54,132 bases of DNA from Lachnospiraceae bacterium (GCA_015057825.1 SVDN01000016.1:1-54132), one strand, 5' to 3'; positions 30,747 through 39,750 are shown, counted from the stretch's first letter. A program made the numbers and translations. The notes: generated from the sequence alone by a model not told the origin.

Positions 30747-31304
30747 ATGTTAACCGAAATCTCGCTCAATGTATTGGACATCGCTCAGAACTCCATAACG
30801 GCCGAAGCAAGCCTTGTTAAAATCGATATCAAAGTCGATCAAAAAAAAGATTTACTTGAATTATCAATCGAAGACAACGGTTTCGGCATGGATGAAGAAG
30901 CTTTAAGTAAAGTATGTGATCCCTTTTACACAACGCGTACCACAAGAAAAGTCGGTTTTGGAATTTCTTTTTTAAAACTTGAGTCCGAACTTACAGGCGG
31001 TGAATTTAATATTGATTCATCCAAAGGAAAAGGAACCAAGGTCTACGCTTCATTCGGTCTATCGCATATAGACAGAATGCCACTGGGAGACATCTGCGAA
31101 AGCATTCATTCGTTGGTTGTTTACAACACTAATGTTGATTTCGTCTTTACTTACACTTTCAACGATAAATCATTCACTATGGATACCAGAGAATTTCGTG
31201 AAACTCTGGGAGACGTTCCCTTCGATGTTCCGGAAATATCATCATTCATCAAAGATTTCCTTTATGAAAACAAAGCCGAAGTCGATGGTGGAGCAAACAT
31301 TTAA
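30747..31304 (+). CDS. Histidine-kinase-like ATPase of the hydrogenase operon
   Basis: A 185-residue protein with a GHKL ATPase domain in its first 110 residues: N-box ISLNVLDIAQNSITA, G1 SIEDNGFGMDE and G2 KVGFGISFLKLE. There is no phospho-acceptor His domain and no membrane segment. The C-terminal 75 residues have no recognised family. It is translationally linked to hydC (1-base gap). The equivalent position in A. woodii is the ORF named hydE, which is not the HydE maturase and has no known function. It could modify or sense hydrogenase state. Confidence 0.85.
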   Translation: MLTEISLNVLDIAQNSITAEASLVKIDIKVDQKKDLLELSIEDNGFGMDEEALSKVCDPFYTTRTTRKVGFGISFLKLESELTGGEFNIDSSKGKGTKVYASFGLSHIDRMPLGDICESIHSLVVYNTNVDFVFTYTFNDKSFTMDTREFRETLGDVPFDVPEISSFIKDFLYENKAEVDGGANI

Positions 31305-31324
31305 AAAAATTAGGAGGATATGAT

Positions 31325-31696
31325 ATGAAATCTCTTGAAGAACTCAAAGCAATAAGAGACAAAATGCAGGGTCAGCTCGATTTAAGAGCAGCTCAAGAAG
31401 GTAAAATCCGTGTCGTTGTCGGTATGGCAACATGTGGTATTGCCAGCGGAGCAAGACCTGTATTAAATAAATTGGCTGAAGAAGTTGCAAACAAAGGTCT
31501 TAAAGATGTAGTCGTTACACAGACCGGATGTATCGGTTTATGCCAGTACGAACCAATGGTTGAAGTATTAGAACCGGGTAAAGAAAAAGTTACATATATC
31601 AAAATGGACCCTGAAAAAGCTGCTCGCGTAGTTGAAGAGCACTTGAAGGGTGGCAAACCGGTTGCTGAGTACACATTAAATCAGACAAATTTATAA
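31325..31696 (+). CDS. hydD: HydD-like (2Fe-2S) thioredoxin-fold subunit
   Basis: A 123-residue [2Fe-2S] ferredoxin of the thioredoxin-like class. The ligand cysteines are at MATCGIASGA and QTGCIGLCQYEP. The segment after about residue 90 is helical. It matches the small subunit between hydE and hydB in A. woodii. The N-terminus of HydB carries a second domain of the same type. AGGAGG precedes the ATG. Confidence 0.85.
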   Translation: MKSLEELKAIRDKMQGQLDLRAAQEGKIRVVVGMATCGIASGARPVLNKLAEEVANKGLKDVVVTQTGCIGLCQYEPMVEVLEPGKEKVTYIKMDPEKAARVVEEHLKGGKPVAEYTLNQTNL

Positions 31697-31712
31697 TGGA
31701 GGAAAAACGTTT

Positions 31713-33503
31713 ATGTATCGTTCACAAGTATTAATTTGCGGTGGAACCGGCTGTACTTCATCCGGTAGCAAAGTTCTTATTGATACTCTCAAAGAAGAAC
31801 TTAAAAAGAATGATTTAGATAAAGAAATTGAAATCGTTGTAACCGGCTGTCACGGACTTTGTGAAAAAGGACCTATTGTTATTGTTCAGCCTGACAACAT
31901 CTTTTACTCAAACGTAAAAAAAGAGGATATTCCTCTTATCGTTTCGGAACACTTACTTAAAGGTCGTGTTGTAACAAGTCTCGTTTACGAAGAAATGGTT
32001 ACAGATAACGGTCTTAAACCTTTAAGAGACACTAACTTTTATAAACATCAGACAAGAGTTGCTCTTCGTAACTGTGGTGTTATCAACCCTGAAAGTATCG
32101 ATGAATACATCGGTACAGGTGGTTACGAAGCTCTCGGTAAAGTACTTACTGAAATGACACCTGACGAAGTAATCCAGGTTGTACTTGATTCAGGTCTTCG
32201 CGGCCGTGGTGGTGCAGGTTTCCCTACAGGTTTAAAATGGAAATTTGCTTCAGGTAACAGAGGAAACGTACAGAAATACGTTTGCTGTAACGCCGATGAA
32301 GGTGATCCGGGCGCATTCATGGATCGTTCAGTACTTGAAGGTGATCCACATGCAGTTCTCGAAGCTATGGCAATTGCCGGCTACGCTATCGGCGCAGATC
32401 AGGGTTACATCTATGTACGTGCTGAGTACCCTATCGCTGTAGCTCGTCTTGAAATCGCCCTTAAACAGGCCAGAGAATACGGCTTACTCGGAAAAGACAT
32501 TTTCGGTACAGGCTTTAACTTCGATATCGAGCTCAGACTCGGTTCGGGTGCTTTCGTCTGTGGTGAAGAAACAGCCCTTATGACTTCTATCGAAGGTAAC
32601 CGTGGTGAACCACGTCCACGTCCACCTTTCCCTGCAGTTAAAGGTTTGTTCGAAAGCCCAACAATCTTAAACAACGTTGAAACATATGCAAACATCGCTC
32701 AGATTATCCTTAAAGGTGCTGATTGGTTTGCTTCAATGGGTACAGAAAAATCAAAAGGTACAAAAGTTTTCGCTCTCGGCGGAAAAATTACAAATACAGG
32801 TCTTGTTGAAATTCCTATGGGTACACCACTTCGTACTGTTATCGAAGATATCGGTGGCGGCGTTCCTAACGGAAAGAAATTCAAAGCAGTTCAGACCGGT
32901 GGTCCTTCAGGCGGATGTATTCCTGCTGAACACATCGATATTCCTATTGATTACGAAAACCTCGCATCAATCGGTTCTATCGTTGGTTCCGGCGGTATGA
33001 TTGTTATGGATGAAGACAACTGTATGGTTGATATCGCTAAATTCTTCCTTGAATTTACATGTGATGAATCATGTGGTAAATGTACACCTTGCCGTGTTGG
33101 TACAAAACGTATGCTCGAAATCTTAGAGAAGATTACAAGCGGTAAAGGTACATTGGAAGATATTGATAAACTCGAAGAGCTCGCTGCTTTCATTAAAGAC
33201 AACGCTCTTTGCGGTTTGGGCCAGACAGCTCCTAACCCAATTCTTTCTACACTTAAATTCTTCAGAGACGAATATATCGCTCACGTAGTTGATAAGAAAT
33301 GTCCTGCAGGTGTTTGTAAAGATTTACTGCAATACAAAATTGTCGCTGACAAATGTAAAGGTTGTACATTATGTGCTAAGAACTGCCCTGCTAATGCAAT
33401 TACAGGTACAGTTAAAGAGCCTCATGTTATTGATCCGGATAAATGTATCAAGTGTGGCGTATGTATGAGCAACTGTAAGTTTGGCGCAATTGTTAAAGAA
33501 TAA
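31713..33503 (+). CDS. hydB: Bifurcating hydrogenase subunit HydB (NuoF-like, NAD-binding)
   Basis: A 596-residue flavoprotein, the NAD(H)-binding and electron-bifurcating core. The N-terminal thioredoxin-like [2Fe-2S] domain (CGGTGCTSSG, CHGLCEKGP) covers about 1-90. The NuoF domain has the FMN/NADH motifs GRGGAGFPTGLKW and GSGAFVCGEETAL, then the [4Fe-4S] site ESCGKCTPCRVGTKRM. The C-terminus has two [4Fe-4S] motifs (CKGCTLCAKNCP and CIKCGVCMSNCK). This domain set is that of the Thermotoga/Moorella HydB type. GGAGG precedes the ATG, and the gene lies between hydD and hydA. Confidence 0.96.
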   Translation: MYRSQVLICGGTGCTSSGSKVLIDTLKEELKKNDLDKEIEIVVTGCHGLCEKGPIVIVQPDNIFYSNVKKEDIPLIVSEHLLKGRVVTSLVYEEMVTDNGLKPLRDTNFYKHQTRVALRNCGVINPESIDEYIGTGGYEALGKVLTEMTPDEVIQVVLDSGLRGRGGAGFPTGLKWKFASGNRGNVQKYVCCNADEGDPGAFMDRSVLEGDPHAVLEAMAIAGYAIGADQGYIYVRAEYPIAVARLEIALKQAREYGLLGKDIFGTGFNFDIELRLGSGAFVCGEETALMTSIEGNRGEPRPRPPFPAVKGLFESPTILNNVETYANIAQIILKGADWFASMGTEKSKGTKVFALGGKITNTGLVEIPMGTPLRTVIEDIGGGVPNGKKFKAVQTGGPSGGCIPAEHIDIPIDYENLASIGSIVGSGGMIVMDEDNCMVDIAKFFLEFTCDESCGKCTPCRVGTKRMLEILEKITSGKGTLEDIDKLEELAAFIKDNALCGLGQTAPNPILSTLKFFRDEYIAHVVDKKCPAGVCKDLLQYKIVADKCKGCTLCAKNCPANAITGTVKEPHVIDPDKCIKCGVCMSNCKFGAIVKE

Positions 33504-33520
33504 GTAAGGAGGAGCTTAAA

Positions 33521-35275
33521 ATGTCTACTGTAAATATTAAAATAAACGGTACTGATTATGAAGTACCAGCAGGTTCAACTATCCTTGAAGCTGCAAGACT
33601 TGCAAACATCGACATCCCAACCCTTTGTTACTTAAAAGATGTTAACGAAATTGGCGCTTGTCGTATGTGCGTAGTTGAAGTAAAAGGTGCAAGAACACTT
33701 GTTACAGCCTGTGTTTACCCTGTAAACGAAGGTATGGAAGTATTCACAAACACACCTAAGGTTATTGCTTCAAGAAGAAGAAATCTTCAGTTATTATTAT
33801 CAAATCATGATAGAAAATGCTTATCATGTGTACGTAGCGGAAACTGTGAATTACAGCAGCTTTGCCGTGAATACGGTATCGAAGATGAAGCTTTCTACGA
33901 TGGAGAAAGACCTCATTACGAACTCGATGACAGTGCACCACACATGATTCGTGATAACAACAAATGTATCCTTTGCAGACGCTGCTCAGCTGTTTGTGAA
34001 AAGGTTCAGGGTATCGGCGTAATCGGACCAAACGAGCGTGGTTTCGCTACAAATATCGGTAGCGCATTCAACATGGGTCTTGGTTCAACAAGCTGTGTAT
34101 CTTGCGGTCAGTGTATCAATGTATGTCCTACAGGTGCACTTTACGAAAAAGATCATACTCAGCAAATCTTCGATGCTATCGCAGATCCTGAAAAAATCGT
34201 TATTGTTCAGTCAGCTCCTTCTGTAAGAGCAGGTCTCGGTGAAGAATTCGGTCTTCCTATCGGAACAGGTGTTGAAGGTAAAATGGCTGCAGCAATGCGT
34301 AGATTAGGCTTTGACAAAGTATTCGATACAAACTTCTCAGCTGACTTAACAATCATGGAAGAAGCTAACGAATTACTTGACAGAGTAAACAACGGTGGTG
34401 TATTACCACTTATTACATCTTGCTCACCGGGCTGGATTAAATATTGCGAACACTATCATCCTGATATGCTTGATCACATTTCAACATGTAAATCACCTCA
34501 GCAGATGATGGGTGCCGTTATCAAGACATACTATGCAGAAAAGAACAATATCGATCCTAAGAAGATTGTTTCTGTTTCAATTATGCCTTGTACAGCAAAG
34601 AAATTTGAAATCGGTCGTCCTGATCAGTCAGCTGCAGGTGTTCCTGATGTTGATATTGCAATCACAACACGTGAACTTGCAAGAATGATTAAGAAACAGG
34701 GTATTGATTTCTTAAATCTCCCTGATGAGAAATTTGACGATCCGCTTGGACGTTCAACAGGTGCCGCTGTTATCTTCGGTGCTACAGGTGGTGTTATGGA
34801 AGCTGCTCTTCGTACAGCTTACTTCGCACTTACAAATACAGAGCTTGAAGGTGATGCAATCAACTTCAAACAGGTTCGTGGTACAGACGGTATCAAAGAA
34901 GCTACAATCAATGTTAACGGAATGGATATTAACATCGCAGTTGCTTCAGGTCTTAAGAACGCAAACGAAATTTTAAGACGTGTTAAGAGCGGCGAAGCTA
35001 ACTATCACTTCATCGAAATTATGTGCTGCCCTGGCGGTTGCGTAAACGGTGGTGGTCAGCCTCAGCAGCCTGCAAGTGTACGTAACTTTGTTGATATCAA
35101 AGCTCTTCGTGCAAAAGCTCTTTACGATTATGATGAAGCTTACGAGCTTAGAAGAAGTCATAACAATCCGGATATTCAGAAACTTTATGATGAATATTTC
35201 GAAAAACCAAACAGCCATAAGGCTCATGAGATTCTCCATACATCATATGTTAAGAGAACAGTTAATGGCAACTAG
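33521..35275 (+). CDS. hydA: Bifurcating [FeFe] hydrogenase catalytic subunit HydA
   Basis: A 584-residue catalytic subunit. Ordered clusters: [2Fe-2S] (C36, C47, C50, C64), His-Cys [4Fe-4S] (H96, C100, C103, C109), two [4Fe-4S] (C149/152/155/159 and C192/195/198/202), then the H-cluster domain. Motif L1 reads TSCSPGW (299-305) instead of TSCCPGW, so the position that normally ligates the H-cluster is Ser302. Motif L2 is IMPCTAK (C357). Motif L3 is EIMCCPGGC (C503, C507) with an extra Cys502 where Ala is usual. The C-terminal small-subunit domain (about 525-584) is fused. It forms HydABC with hydB and hydC. Maturases HydEFG are not in the window. AGGAGG precedes the ATG. Confidence 0.96.
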   Translation: MSTVNIKINGTDYEVPAGSTILEAARLANIDIPTLCYLKDVNEIGACRMCVVEVKGARTLVTACVYPVNEGMEVFTNTPKVIASRRRNLQLLLSNHDRKCLSCVRSGNCELQQLCREYGIEDEAFYDGERPHYELDDSAPHMIRDNNKCILCRRCSAVCEKVQGIGVIGPNERGFATNIGSAFNMGLGSTSCVSCGQCINVCPTGALYEKDHTQQIFDAIADPEKIVIVQSAPSVRAGLGEEFGLPIGTGVEGKMAAAMRRLGFDKVFDTNFSADLTIMEEANELLDRVNNGGVLPLITSCSPGWIKYCEHYHPDMLDHISTCKSPQQMMGAVIKTYYAEKNNIDPKKIVSVSIMPCTAKKFEIGRPDQSAAGVPDVDIAITTRELARMIKKQGIDFLNLPDEKFDDPLGRSTGAAVIFGATGGVMEAALRTAYFALTNTELEGDAINFKQVRGTDGIKEATINVNGMDINIAVASGLKNANEILRRVKSGEANYHFIEIMCCPGGCVNGGGQPQQPASVRNFVDIKALRAKALYDYDEAYELRRSHNNPDIQKLYDEYFEKPNSHKAHEILHTSYVKRTVNGN

Positions 35276-35309
35276 TCAATAGACTTACTAATATTACCTA
35301 TTGCGGAAG

Positions 35310-35332
35310 GCGTCGCTTATGCGGCGTCTTTT
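35310..35332 (+). terminator. Probable terminator after hydA
   Basis: GCGTCGC-TTAT-GCGGCGT forms a 7 bp stem including two G-U pairs, followed by CTTTTGCTTT. It lies 35 bases after the hydA stop. Confidence 0.6.
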
Positions 35333-35429
35333 GCTTTATAGAAATTTACATACATTCCATACTTCTTTTTTATGGGCTTATGTTGTATAATTATATCAAC
35401 ATAGTATTTTAGTTTGTTTAGGTGTGCGT

Positions 35430-36665
35430 ATGGGATGGAAAGAACAATTAATAGATTCCTTAAATTGTTTTTATAATGTTACTGAGCTTAATCTTCAAGT
35501 AGCGGATTCAAAAGGGGATGTTTTTGCAAACTTCGGAGATTCCTGTTCATATTGTGAATTTTTATGTAATGAATGCAACCAAACCGATAACTGCCAAAAA
35601 TCTCATAAATCCGCATTTGATGAATGTGCTTCCCTGGGTGACAGCTATATTTTCGGCTGTCATGGTGGTCTTGTGTGTATTGCAACTCCGGTTTGGATAC
35701 AGGCAAAAGTAGAAGCATATGTTTTAGCAGGTCCTTTATCCTTAGATTATATAAGTATGGATTTAATAGATGATATTGTGAAAAGCAATGATATAGATGT
35801 GCCTTTAAGAGCCCGTTTATTCCGTTACGCTAATCAGGTTGATATCATCGACACATCCCGCACCAGATATATTTCCAAATTGTTAAAGCTACTTGTTTCC
35901 AAGCTTGATAATAATATAGGATATTTCCAAAACCTCCAAAACGGCAAACAAGCGCAGCAGGCTAAAATCGGCGAATATATCCAATTAATCAAAAACACAC
36001 CTCAATTAACCGGCATTCGTCACGACATAGAAAATCAGCTTGTTGATACGGTCTTAAAAGGTGATAAAGAGCTTGCATCATCTATATTAACCAACCTCCT
36101 TGGTCAAATATATTACGCATCCGGAAACAATACCGAAATTATCAAATCCAGATCAATCGAACTTATCGCTTTAATGTCCAGAGCCCTTGTAGAAAAGGAA
36201 GCTGACAAAGAAAGAATTTACCAAATTACCGATGACGCACTGCATACCATTGCCTATACAAAAACCCTAACGGATTTATCCTACCTTCTTTTGGATATTG
36301 TTGAGAAATTTATTGACATCGCCTTTTCCAGGTTGGATTCGATTAAGTCCCCTTCAATAAAGAAAGCTCTCAGATATATCGAAAAAAATTACTGTAATGT
36401 AATCACTCAAAAAGAAGTAGCCGATTACGTCGGTTTAAATTCCGCATATTTTTCATATTTATTTAAAAAAGAGTTAAATATGACTTTTTCATCATACATA
36501 ATCAAAAAAAGAATTGACGAAGGAAAACATCTTTTGTCGGCTACAAATCTCTCATTAACGGAAATAGCCATGGCCCTCGGTTTCGACAGCCACAGCTACT
36601 TCTCAAATGTGTTTAAAGCCCATACAGGGATGACGCCTAAACAATATCGTCGTTCTAATTATTAA
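35430..36665 (+). CDS. PocR-domain AraC-family regulator
   Basis: A 411-residue regulator. The N-terminal PocR-type sensor (about 5-160) has conserved cysteines (CSYCEFLCNECNQTDNCQK and GCHGGLVCIATPVW). A helical linker leads to a C-terminal AraC HTH domain (about 315-411: ITQKEVADYVGLNSAYFSYL and SLTEIAMALGFDSHSYFSNV). PocR domains are thought to sense small organic substrates. The ATG at 35430 with AGGTG 5 bases upstream is preferred to a GTG two codons earlier. It faces mtaCB and is a good candidate activator of that operon. Its last 11 bases overlap the end of the convergent cobW-like gene. Confidence 0.88.
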   Translation: MGWKEQLIDSLNCFYNVTELNLQVADSKGDVFANFGDSCSYCEFLCNECNQTDNCQKSHKSAFDECASLGDSYIFGCHGGLVCIATPVWIQAKVEAYVLAGPLSLDYISMDLIDDIVKSNDIDVPLRARLFRYANQVDIIDTSRTRYISKLLKLLVSKLDNNIGYFQNLQNGKQAQQAKIGEYIQLIKNTPQLTGIRHDIENQLVDTVLKGDKELASSILTNLLGQIYYASGNNTEIIKSRSIELIALMSRALVEKEADKERIYQITDDALHTIAYTKTLTDLSYLLLDIVEKFIDIAFSRLDSIKSPSIKKALRYIEKNYCNVITQKEVADYVGLNSAYFSYLFKKELNMTFSSYIIKKRIDEGKHLLSATNLSLTEIAMALGFDSHSYFSNVFKAHTGMTPKQYRRSNY

Positions 36666-37335
36666 TAAAATCAGAGTATTTAAAGCCCAGATTTGTAAAA
36701 GATTTTGGGCTTTTTTTATCTTTAATGCCCTTAAATTCGCTCATTAACAACAGCTTATCAAGCAGCGGAGATGTAGGTTCTTCAAAACAATCGTTTACAA
36801 TCTCTATTTGCGAATTCGCACTTTTTAGGAAGCCGATAATCTCTTCGGTTTTTTCTTCGGAAAGTTTTAAGCTTCTGTTTAAAACCACAAGCGGAACAAT
36901 AGCCAACTGATCCTTTAGAAAAATCTCGGATATAAACATTCTTTTATAAAAGTCAGCTGCATTTATTATATAAAATAATCTATTTATATAGCAATCTGCA
37001 GATTTGATTTTTAAAATCAAATCGTAAACGTCTCTAATGTTAGCTGTTTGAGCAAGTTCCAGCACTATTTTTTGGGGTCTGTACTCCTTTACCGCCTTTT
37101 CTATTGTTGTCTCCAAGTAAGCATTGCCGGTACAACAAATACAACCACCTGTTATTTCTTCTGCCTTCCAATTACCCTTTATATTATTAATACTTAAAGA
37201 TTCAATACCTGTTTCATTTTGAATGAATAATGTTTTTTCTTTGCTCCACACATATCCGGCAAGTTTGTTTATAAAAGAAGTCTTGCCGGATCCTTTGAAT
37301 CCGGCAAGTAAATCAACACTGATTTTATAATCCAT
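36655..37335 (-). CDS. CobW/HypB-like GTP-binding protein
   Basis: A 226-residue P-loop GTPase of the SIMIBI/CobW class. Walker A is GFKGSGKTS (12-20), and the CxCC metal-binding motif appears as GGCICCTG (C65, C67, C68). It lacks the usual CobW C-terminal domain, being about 100 residues shorter than full-length CobW. The ATG at 37335 with GGAGG 5 bases upstream is chosen over an earlier in-frame ATG. The start lies within the last codons of mtaB (11-base overlap). It probably delivers zinc to MtaB or handles cobalt or corrinoid for MtaC. That is inferred from context only. Confidence 0.82.
   Translation of the reverse strand: MDYKISVDLLAGFKGSGKTSFINKLAGYVWSKEKTLFIQNETGIESLSINNIKGNWKAEEITGGCICCTGNAYLETTIEKAVKEYRPQKIVLELAQTANIRDVYDLILKIKSADCYINRLFYIINAADFYKRMFISEIFLKDQLAIVPLVVLNRSLKLSEEKTEEIIGFLKSANSQIEIVNDCFEEPTSPLLDKLLLMSEFKGIKDKKSPKSFTNLGFKYSDFINN
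36682..36717 (+). terminator. Terminator of the PocR-AraC gene inside the convergent gene
   Basis: AAAGCCCA and TGGGCTTT form an 8 bp stem, with further A-T pairing in the 16-base loop, followed by seven T. It lies within the last codons of the cobW-like gene on the other strand. Confidence 0.8.
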
Positions 37336-38701
37336 ATTCCTCCGGACGGTATTTACCTTCCTCAATTTCATCATTCATTTCAGCAATGAATTCTTCTTCA
37401 TCTTCAGGTATATCATCCAGCTGGTCTCTGAGTCTGTCGAGCCATCCGAGCTCTCTTTCGTCCATCTTAAGCTCGCCTTTATCAACGCCTCTTTGCAAAA
37501 TTTCAAGAGCAAGTTTACCCGTATTTAACGTACGTGTAAACGGATCCTGAGTTTTTACGATTTCTTTTGATATTTCAAATACAACATCAGGTTTAAGAAT
37601 ATATGCCTGAGGGTCAAGATAAGCATCCGACTCAATAAGCAAGTCGCGCATTAAGTTTCTGTGGCCTTTTTCGGCAGCCTTATTCATCAAACGGCAATCG
37701 TATATCAACTGCTCGGTTGATACAACAGGTGCAAAACCGCTAAGAAGTTTAACCTGCTGTACAGACTCGTTACTCCAAAGGTCTGCTGCATAAGCCGCAA
37801 TATTACCGATAGGGCTGAAATGAGCGCAGGCTGCTGTCTTTCCTTCAAGGGCAATCGGTGTACCTGTGATTGCTTTCAAGTATACGTTTTCATATGCACA
37901 GTCTTTGCTTGGGCCAACAGCGCCGTTTTCGATGGCAACCAAGGCTCTCGGAGTTACCATCGCACGCATTGTGGCTGCATAAACTTTTGGAATAAATCCT
38001 TGTTCAGCCAAAACCATTGAAGTATTTGCAAAACCGCAAGATGAGTCGCCACCTGCGATTGCTCCGTTTTCCTTAGCTATCTGAGAAATGTTGGTCCAGA
38101 GCCATTTCATATCTCTTGCGCCTAAACAACCAAGAGCAAATACAGATGTTCTGATGTCCGCATTTACAATAGCTTCGTCATTTATCTCTTTTCCGCCTGT
38201 GGATTCAACGGCCAAAATGTCCGCACCGTCTTTTGCGGTTTGTTCAAAAACTTTTACCATTGTATCCCAATATTCGCCGTGCCTCATAATAGGCGGTCTG
38301 TTCATTTCACGAAGATCGTTAGGAGTCATTCTGATAACGCTCTTTAAACCGTATTTATTTTCATATTCATACATAGTATCTCTAAGGATTTTATGTATTT
38401 CGATACCCCATTCCGGATGTTCCGTGTACTGAGGAAGTGTCTCAAACTCAATAACCAATCCCTCCGCATGAAGCTCGTGAGCTTTCTTTAAAACGCCGTC
38501 AATTATTTCTTTATAAATTCTTTTTGCTTCCGGCAATGTCTCTTCGGTTGCATTCATTGCAGGAAGTGTAAAGTTAACTTCCGGATAGAGCGTGCCCCCA
38601 CCGATTACCATGCCGTTTTTGCATGTTACGGGTTTTTTAGCAACACCGTAAACAAAATCATCAATGCTGTCATATGCTAATTTTGTAAATTCAATTCCCA
38701 T
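37325..38701 (-). CDS. mtaB: Methanol:corrinoid methyltransferase MtaB
   Basis: Zinc enzyme that splits the C-O bond of methanol and methylates the corrinoid of MtaC. It has 458 residues, the usual length. The zinc ligands known from Methanosarcina barkeri MtaB (Glu164, Cys220, Cys269) correspond to E166, C222 (GGDSSCGFAN) and C268 (GPSKDCAYEN). AGGAGGAG precedes the ATG. It follows mtaC by 12 bases and overlaps the cobW-like gene. Bacterial MtaB occurs in acetogens and other methanol users. A related methoxylated or quaternary amine substrate is less likely, since those enzymes belong to other families. Confidence 0.93.
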   Translation of the reverse strand: MGIEFTKLAYDSIDDFVYGVAKKPVTCKNGMVIGGGTLYPEVNFTLPAMNATEETLPEAKRIYKEIIDGVLKKAHELHAEGLVIEFETLPQYTEHPEWGIEIHKILRDTMYEYENKYGLKSVIRMTPNDLREMNRPPIMRHGEYWDTMVKVFEQTAKDGADILAVESTGGKEINDEAIVNADIRTSVFALGCLGARDMKWLWTNISQIAKENGAIAGGDSSCGFANTSMVLAEQGFIPKVYAATMRAMVTPRALVAIENGAVGPSKDCAYENVYLKAITGTPIALEGKTAACAHFSPIGNIAAYAADLWSNESVQQVKLLSGFAPVVSTEQLIYDCRLMNKAAEKGHRNLMRDLLIESDAYLDPQAYILKPDVVFEISKEIVKTQDPFTRTLNTGKLALEILQRGVDKGELKMDERELGWLDRLRDQLDDIPEDEEEFIAEMNDEIEEGKYRPEEYGL

Positions 38702-38713
38702 AAATAACTCCTC

Positions 38714-39349
38714 CTATTTATTTGAAAGATAGCTTTCCGCAACTTCCGCTGCCGTTGCTGCATCTGCGGTATAAGCATCCGCGCCTACCTGGTCCGCAAA
38801 AGCCTGAGTAACAGGCGCACCACCGATCATTACATAATATTTTTCGCGAGAGCCGTCTGCTTTTAAAGCATCCAATACGTCTGTGATTGCGGGCATTGTT
38901 GTTGTTAAAAGAGCCGATAAACAAATAATGTCGGCATTAACCTCTTTTGCCTTTTCGATAAATCTTTCGGGCGGTGCATCCGTTCCCACATCATATACGG
39001 TAATACCTTTACCTCTCATCATCATGGCAACCAAGTTCTTTCCTATATCGTGCAAGTCGCCCTTTACGGTACCTATAACTACCGTACCGATTGCTTTAAC
39101 ACCCGACTGGCTCATAAGCGGTGAGAGAATATCCACACCTGCCGTCATTGCTCTTGCCGACATTAACATTTCGGGAACGTAGATTTTATTGTTTTTAAAA
39201 TCTTCACCAACCACATTCATTGCCGAAATAAGACCATTATCCAAAATGTCCTGCACTTCCATGCCTTCTGAAAGAGCCTGTTCAACCAAGGCTTTAACAT
39301 CTTTTCTTTTTCCTTTTTGAACCGCCAAACTAATTTCTTTTAAATCCAT
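38714..39349 (-). CDS. mtaC: Methanol corrinoid protein MtaC
   Basis: A 211-residue cobalamin-binding methyl carrier. The N-terminal helical cap domain spans about 1-85. The Rossmann-like B12 domain carries the lower-ligand motif GDLHDIG (97-103, His100), SALLTTTMP near 145 and GGAPVT near 177. It accepts the methyl group from MtaB and passes it to a methyltransferase (MtaA or a tetrahydrofolate-dependent enzyme) that is not beside it. AGGAGG precedes the ATG. It is first in the mtaC-mtaB-cobW operon. Confidence 0.93.
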   Translation of the reverse strand: MDLKEISLAVQKGKRKDVKALVEQALSEGMEVQDILDNGLISAMNVVGEDFKNNKIYVPEMLMSARAMTAGVDILSPLMSQSGVKAIGTVVIGTVKGDLHDIGKNLVAMMMRGKGITVYDVGTDAPPERFIEKAKEVNADIICLSALLTTTMPAITDVLDALKADGSREKYYVMIGGAPVTQAFADQVGADAYTADAATAAEVAESYLSNK

Positions 39350-39570
39350 AAAGTTACCTCCTCAAAATATAATTTATTCTTATATGAATATTTTATGAGA
39401 CGGATAACTTGAATAATTGCGCTGGATATGTTTAAACTTGAAAAATTTTTATATCTTTTATTGGTTGAATTGTATTAAAAATGTTGTTTTGGGGAAAATA
39501 CTTTAGAAATGCAAAAAAATTAACAGAAATTGTTATTATTTTTATTTTTCTTATAATTTTAAATTAAACC

Positions 39571-39591
39571 GGAAATACTTTCTTTATTTCC
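39571..39591. promoter_or_regulatory. Dyad GGAAATA-N7-TATTTCC
   Basis: Perfect 7 bp arms with a 7-base spacer, about 220 bases upstream of the mtaC start. A candidate binding site for the PocR-AraC regulator or another factor. The minus strand also shows AAGGAGGAAAT beside it, but no start codon follows. Confidence 0.35.
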
Positions 39592-39669
39592 TCCTTAGAA
39601 CTATTTAAATTACCAAATAGGATATTAGCATTTTTATTAAAAAATCACAAGAAAAATCACAGTTAGAAA

Positions 39670-39698
39670 TTGCTACAATAAACAAAAAATGTTATTAT
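39670..39698 (+). promoter_or_regulatory. Sigma-A-like promoter of the zinc-ribbon gene
   Basis: TTGCTA (39670-39675), 17 bases, TATTAT (39693-39698), about 50 bases before the ATG at 39751. Confidence 0.6.
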
Positions 39699-39750
39699 GT
39701 ATTTATGTTAGTGCAATAGATGAAATTTTTGGAAAAGGTTAGTTTAAGCT

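Larger units (their letters stand above)
39350..39750. promoter_or_regulatory. 401 bp AT-rich intergenic region upstream of mtaC
   Basis: A gene-free stretch between mtaC (minus) and the zinc-ribbon gene (plus). It holds a GGAAATA-N7-TATTTCC dyad (39571-39591), a plus-strand promoter (39670-39698), and a possible mtaC promoter TTCAAG-N17-TATTCA about 45 bases before its start. No cobalamin riboswitch elements were recognised and no sigma-54 box was seen. Confidence 0.5.

Noticed and set aside
34043-35282. Antisense and alternative-frame open frames across hydA and hydB
   Set aside because: They are shadows of strongly coding genes, with no ribosome sites or recognisable protein features.
39350-39750. 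Cobalamin riboswitch or sigma-54 promoter upstream of mtaCB
   Set aside because: No B12-box or matching helices were found, and no TGGCAC-N5-TTGC element was found on the mtaC strand.
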